Shown: positions 60,901 through 64,000 of the stretch, in pieces | Layout of the letters: every line of letters starts with the position of its first letter | Position numbering within the stretch: position 1 is the first letter of the stretch | Assembly (NCBI GenBank): GCA_029204225.1 | Contig: CM055107.1 | Location: forward strand, 20,205,997-20,269,996 | Reading direction: 5' to 3' | DNA length: 64,000 nt | Source of the DNA: Diphasiastrum complanatum | Lineage: Eukaryota; Streptophyta; Lycopodiopsida; Lycopodiales; Lycopodiaceae | Made by a program: the position numbers and the translations under genes | The notes under the pieces: generated by a model | Told to the model about the DNA's origin: nothing | The model's input: only the letters and a program-made list of their open reading frames with translations | The model's database searches: none

Positions 60901-61874
60901 GATGTAAAGTATTCCTTATGTCTTGTCATGTGAGATGAGGCTCCACTATCAATCCACCAAGGATCATTATCATCTATGTTGGCTAACAAACTTGAAGTCA
61001 TAACAAGTGATTCACATGTGTTATGTTCTTCCTCATCTATTGTAAGATTTCCTTGCCTCTCTCCTTGCTCTCTTTTCTTCTTATAACATTCATTTGCAAA
61101 ATGACCTTTTATCCCACAATAAAAGCACTTGAACTTTGACTTATTGTTCTTAGTAGAAGAGGAAGAGGAAGAGTGATCATCATGATCAAAGTTACCACCT
61201 TTGGACCATTTCCCTTTGCCTTTACCTTTGCCCTTGAATTTGCCTTTTGTGAAGAAAGCCTCTTCACCTCCACCTTGCAAGGATGCACCATCAAGCTTTG
61301 ATTGCAACCTATGTTCTTCAGCCAATAAGATTTCTTGCAAGTCAACCACACTTGGCAAGACTCTTTGAATGGCAAAACTTTGCACAAGGTTAGCATGTTC
61401 ATTTAGCAAACCATTCAACATAACTTGGACTATTTCACCATCTTTTATGTTCTCATCAATGCATGCTAAATCATCACTTAGGGACTTAACTCTCAAGATA
61501 AATGCATGAGCACTTTCACCCTCTCTTTGCCTACTAGAAAATATTTGTCTCCTTAGGGTCAATACCCTAGATGTGGACTTTGATTCAAAGAGCTTCTTTA
61601 AGGCATTCCATGCCTCACTTGCACTTTGACACTTTCCAACTTCCTTGAGAAGTTCATTTGTAACATTCATTTTAATGATATGAAGAGCCCTTTTGGCCTT
61701 CTAATCAAACCTTTGTTGCTCTTGAAGTGTGAGAGGTCTCTCTTCAATTTCTGCAACTATGTCCATGAGTTCATTCAACTCAAGTAAGGACTCCATCCTC
61801 ACTTTCCAAGTAGAGTAGTTTGATGAACTCAACCTTTCACTAGATTCTAGCATGATCCCACCATTGGAAGCCAT
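57921..61874 (-). CDS. Copia A gag-pol polyprotein (one in-frame TAG)
   Basis: The start is the ATG at 61,874 (MASNGGIMLESSERLSSSNY). A TAG at 61,701-61,703 interrupts after 57 codons. From the next Met (61,670) 1,249 codons are open. In that numbering: helical gag 1-130; Lys/Gly tract about 142-160; CCHC knuckle C182, C185, H190, C195; protease DSG 241-243; pre-integrase VWHKRLGH 372-379; integrase D438, D500, E536; reverse transcriptase about 770-1010 with D837 and YVDD 922-925; RNase H with SDSDFAGD 1085-1092, SSTEAEY 1124-1130 and CDNLSAQ 1163-1169. All catalytic residues are present. The stop codon TGA is formed by the first bases of the 3' LTR, so the frame runs through the purine tract. 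Products would be particle protein, protease, integrase and reverse transcriptase. The TAG could be suppressed, edited or disabling. Confidence 0.95.
57926..57935 (-). other. Polypurine tract of element A
   Basis: GAAGAGGGAG on minus, directly before the 3' LTR. It is the expected primer for plus-strand DNA synthesis. Confidence 0.85.
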
Positions 61875-62082
61875 GATTCTAATGTTTCTTCAACTTTTAG
61901 GTTCTGTCCTAAAGCACTTAGCACTCACTTTTCTCTCAACAAATGATAGATAAAGAGATCTATGAAGATTTAGGACCCTAAAACACTTCTATCTTGAACC
62001 TAGATGGTTTCCAAGCATAGAAAGGAAGATTGAAACACATGCAACACTTTGCACACACTAAGAATGGATTACAAAATCAAAC

Positions 62083-62620
62083 CAACCTGAACACACTCTT
62101 GCTTAAGCTCTCAAACTTTCCAGCAAGTGACCAAATCAAGTTATGGTGTGAAGAGTTACTTGCATTCTTAGAAAATACCCAAAACTAGGATGCCAAGATT
62201 ACCTAGTAATGAACAAACTTGATCAACATATGATCAACACACTAAGATATTGATTCAACCTGTAAAACCACATGTAAACCACACTTCTAAAAGTTTATAA
62301 ACTCCAGCAAGTGATAAATACAAGATTTAGAGGTGAATGAATGAGCACACTTAGTGAATCACAAGACTAGCTTCACTATCTTGTCAAATCTTGGTGTTTA
62401 GATGTAGATCTAAGATCACTTCACATGAGAATGTTCCTCAACCTGTTAAGAACCTGAAAACACACTTGCATAATGGTTAACACCTTCCAGCAAATGCTCC
62501 AATCAAATTACATAAGGAGAGTTACTTACATGCTCAACAAAGTACACCAAAATTTATGCCAAATTGATGACAATCTTTACAATATGCTCTTCACAATGGA
62601 GCTTACAATATGTTCACCCA
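62083..62620 (-). repeat. Three imperfect repeats in the leader of element A
   Basis: Units of about 175-180 bases start with CAACCTG at 62,083, 62,256 and 62,439. Each carries CCAGCAAGTG or CCAGCAAATG about 45-60 bases later. The first and third also share AGAGTTACTT. They lie between the primer site and gag, where packaging signals would be expected. Confidence 0.6.
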
Positions 62621-63033
62621 AAAAAGGGGATCTTTCATCCAAATGGGAGCTTTGCTCAGCCTTTAGGAGAATTACAACTCACTCAAAAGAGCATTTGTCA
62701 TCCACTTAAGGAGAAGTTTCATCCACTTAAGGAGAGTGTTCATCCAAGAATGGAGATTGTCAACAATAGGATTGAAAAGAACATTGTTAGTATTGAATAT
62801 GCACAAGCCTCACAATCACAAATGATTAGGTGTTATGATCTGATCCAAAATAGTTTCTTTTCAGCCTCTGATCTTCAATAGACCTGAAATATGCTTTTGA
62901 TCCACAAGTTCAACTCACAAAACAAAGGTTAGTAAGATTTGATCAACAAAGCAATGCAAAATCATGCTAGAACTTGATCAAACATCCAAATATCACCAAA
63001 AATGGAATACTTACTGTAAATAGAAGCCAACCA

Positions 63034-63045
63034 GCTCTGATACCA
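63034..63045 (-). other. Primer binding site of element A
   Basis: The plus strand reads GCTCTGATACCA. The exact TGGTATCAGAGC on minus touches the 5' LTR. Confidence 0.95.
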
Positions 63046-63700
63046 TGTGAAAAATACAGATCCTAAGTGGATCTAAACTCCAAGATCATTGGCTTGAATG
63101 CTTGCACTCCAAACTACATAAGCTAGGAATTGGCAACACATTCTATGCTACCTAGAATGCAAAGAACTTGATCAAAAAGCATTTATCACAAATGGAAACT
63201 TCCATAAACATCAAGTGCGGCCCAAAATAGCATTATACAGTCCATAATACATCAGCCTATCACTTTTGGAAAGCACCTAAGATCATACACAATAGCTTGA
63301 AGACAATACACACAACAATGCTCTCAATGGAGGAAGAAACAATGACAATGATCTATTGATCTCAATGAAGCATACAAAAGGTTTCTCCAACCTGTTCTCC
63401 ACGACTTCCCTACTATTTATGGATGAGGAAGATGACTCTCTCTCCTCTCTCTAGAAGGTACTTGACCCTAGATATTCCCTATATAGGAAAAATAGCTAAA
63501 AATGGCTTATATGACCAAAATACATCAAAATGGTCTCATTTTGAAGGGTATGAAGTTTGACACTTCATCATACTGAAAAAATACAGTAAATAAAAACATT
63601 GTGGCCTGGTTCACACGTGTGAAACTCCAGAACCAAAACTATTTACAATTTTAGCCAATTTAGGCCTCAAACTAGCTAGGAAATGTTGACAATTTTCACA
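63046..63700 (-). repeat. 5' LTR of element A
   Basis: 655 bp, no difference from 57,271-57,925 seen by eye. TATA-like CCTATATAGG at 63,478-63,487 and palindrome TTCACACGTGTGAA at 63,610-63,623. Confidence 0.95.
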
Positions 63701-63705
63701 TTTGG
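63701..63705. repeat. Target site duplication of element A (right)
   Basis: TTTGG, matching 57,266-57,270. Confidence 0.9.
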
Positions 63706-64000
63706 CTACTCCTCGGCCTCCATGACTTGCAACTCCACCAAAAGCCTCTTCAACCCTAAGATCTCCTTGGTTGTTGATGTTAGTGCCTTGTATTCTGACT
63801 CAGTTGAAGATAGAGAAACAGTGTCTTGCTTTTTGGAAAGCCAAGACACTATGCCATTGCAAAGAAAGGTAACAAAAGCACTTGTGGACCTCCTATCCAC
63901 TTTATCACCTACAAAATCAGCATTTGAATATGCCCTCAAGGCAAGATTAGGTCCTTGATACAAAATACCAAAGTTCTTGGTGGCCGAGATATACCTCAAC
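63706..64000 (-). pseudogene. pol: Copia B RNase H (upstream part), runs off the window
   Basis: The minus strand reads RYISATKNFGILYQGPNLAL, SNADFVGDKVDRRSTSAFV, SWLSKKQDTVSLSSTESEY, then LVELQVMEAEE and a TAG at 63,706-63,708, right at the target duplication. Removing element A would leave that TAG in frame before PNIYCDNQ, so element B carries a nonsense codon independent of the insertion. SDSD reads SNAD here, a change at a conserved acidic motif. The rest of pol and gag is beyond 64,000. Confidence 0.85.

Larger units (their letters stand above)
57271..63700 (-). mobile_element. Copia element A, 6,430 bp, near-intact and young
   Basis: Complete Ty1/copia structure: two 655-bp LTRs with no difference seen by eye, primer site TGGTATCAGAGC touching the 5' LTR, a 1.16-kb leader, gag-pol in one frame, and a GAAGAGGGAG purine tract at the 3' LTR. 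The element is flanked by the duplication TTTGG and has inserted in the same orientation into the RNase H region of element B. Identical LTRs imply a very recent insertion, since both LTRs are copied from one template. The only coding lesion seen is one TAG in gag. Confidence 0.95.

Overview
The window is from a land-plant nuclear genome. It is AT-rich and packed with Ty1/copia retrotransposons at many stages of decay. The copia elements use the plant-type primer binding site TGGTATCAGAGC. There are also Ty3/gypsy remnants, a CACTA (En/Spm) DNA transposon with a plant intron, a tRNA-derived SINE, long microsatellites, and a plant 2-oxoglutarate-dependent dioxygenase pseudogene with spliceosomal introns. 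Nothing seen fixes the species. A large repeat-rich genome (fern, lycophyte or gymnosperm as readily as an angiosperm) is an inference only.

Layout. 1-3.4 kb: a decayed plus-strand coiled-coil coding region followed by an LTR-like 3' end. 4.0-8.2 kb: a broken multi-exon gene of unknown family on the minus strand and a second, inverted copy of part of it on the plus strand. 8.2-11.6 kb: AT-rich DNA with no recognisable gene. 11.7-12.6 kb: a GC-rich island. 12.66-15.74 kb: a truncated copy of a non-autonomous LTR element. 15.8-18.5 kb: a tandem array of about 640-bp units, one of which carries an 86-bp SINE with a 14-bp target duplication. 18.5-19.6 kb: the end of a gypsy-like element. 19.6-23.7 kb: a copia LTR, primer site and gag, cut by a chimeric pair of further copia ends. 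25.2-26.8 kb: a foldback element and the dioxygenase pseudogene, bounded by a copia LTR. 27.17-31.84 kb: a complete non-autonomous LTR element (target duplication CTTAT) lying inside that LTR.

31.9-41.9 kb: an internally deleted copia copy (plus), a long copia gag-pol with one frameshift and one stop (minus), and a 5'-truncated copia pol (plus) whose 3' LTR is followed directly by a second primer site and then 0.83 kb of TA-rich microsatellite. 42.9-47.4 kb: CACTA transposase and DUF4216-like coding sequence, then palindromic repeats, a minisatellite and a degenerate SET-domain-like coding remnant. 48.2-53.0 kb: a decayed copia, a possible solo LTR and a decayed gypsy gag. 54.7-64 kb: an unknown decayed reading frame cut by copia element B, which is itself split by copia element A (57,271-63,700). 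A has two 655-bp LTRs that look identical, a 5-bp target duplication TTTGG and a 1,249-codon open frame, so it is the youngest insertion here.

No ordinary intact host gene was found. Functionally the window is a record of nested retrotransposition, LTR recombination and decay. The observations most worth following are the unknown gene family at 4-7.5 kb, the SET-like and CACTA neighbourhood at 43-47.4 kb, the G-box-like palindrome shared by several different LTR families, and the SINE inside the tandem array.
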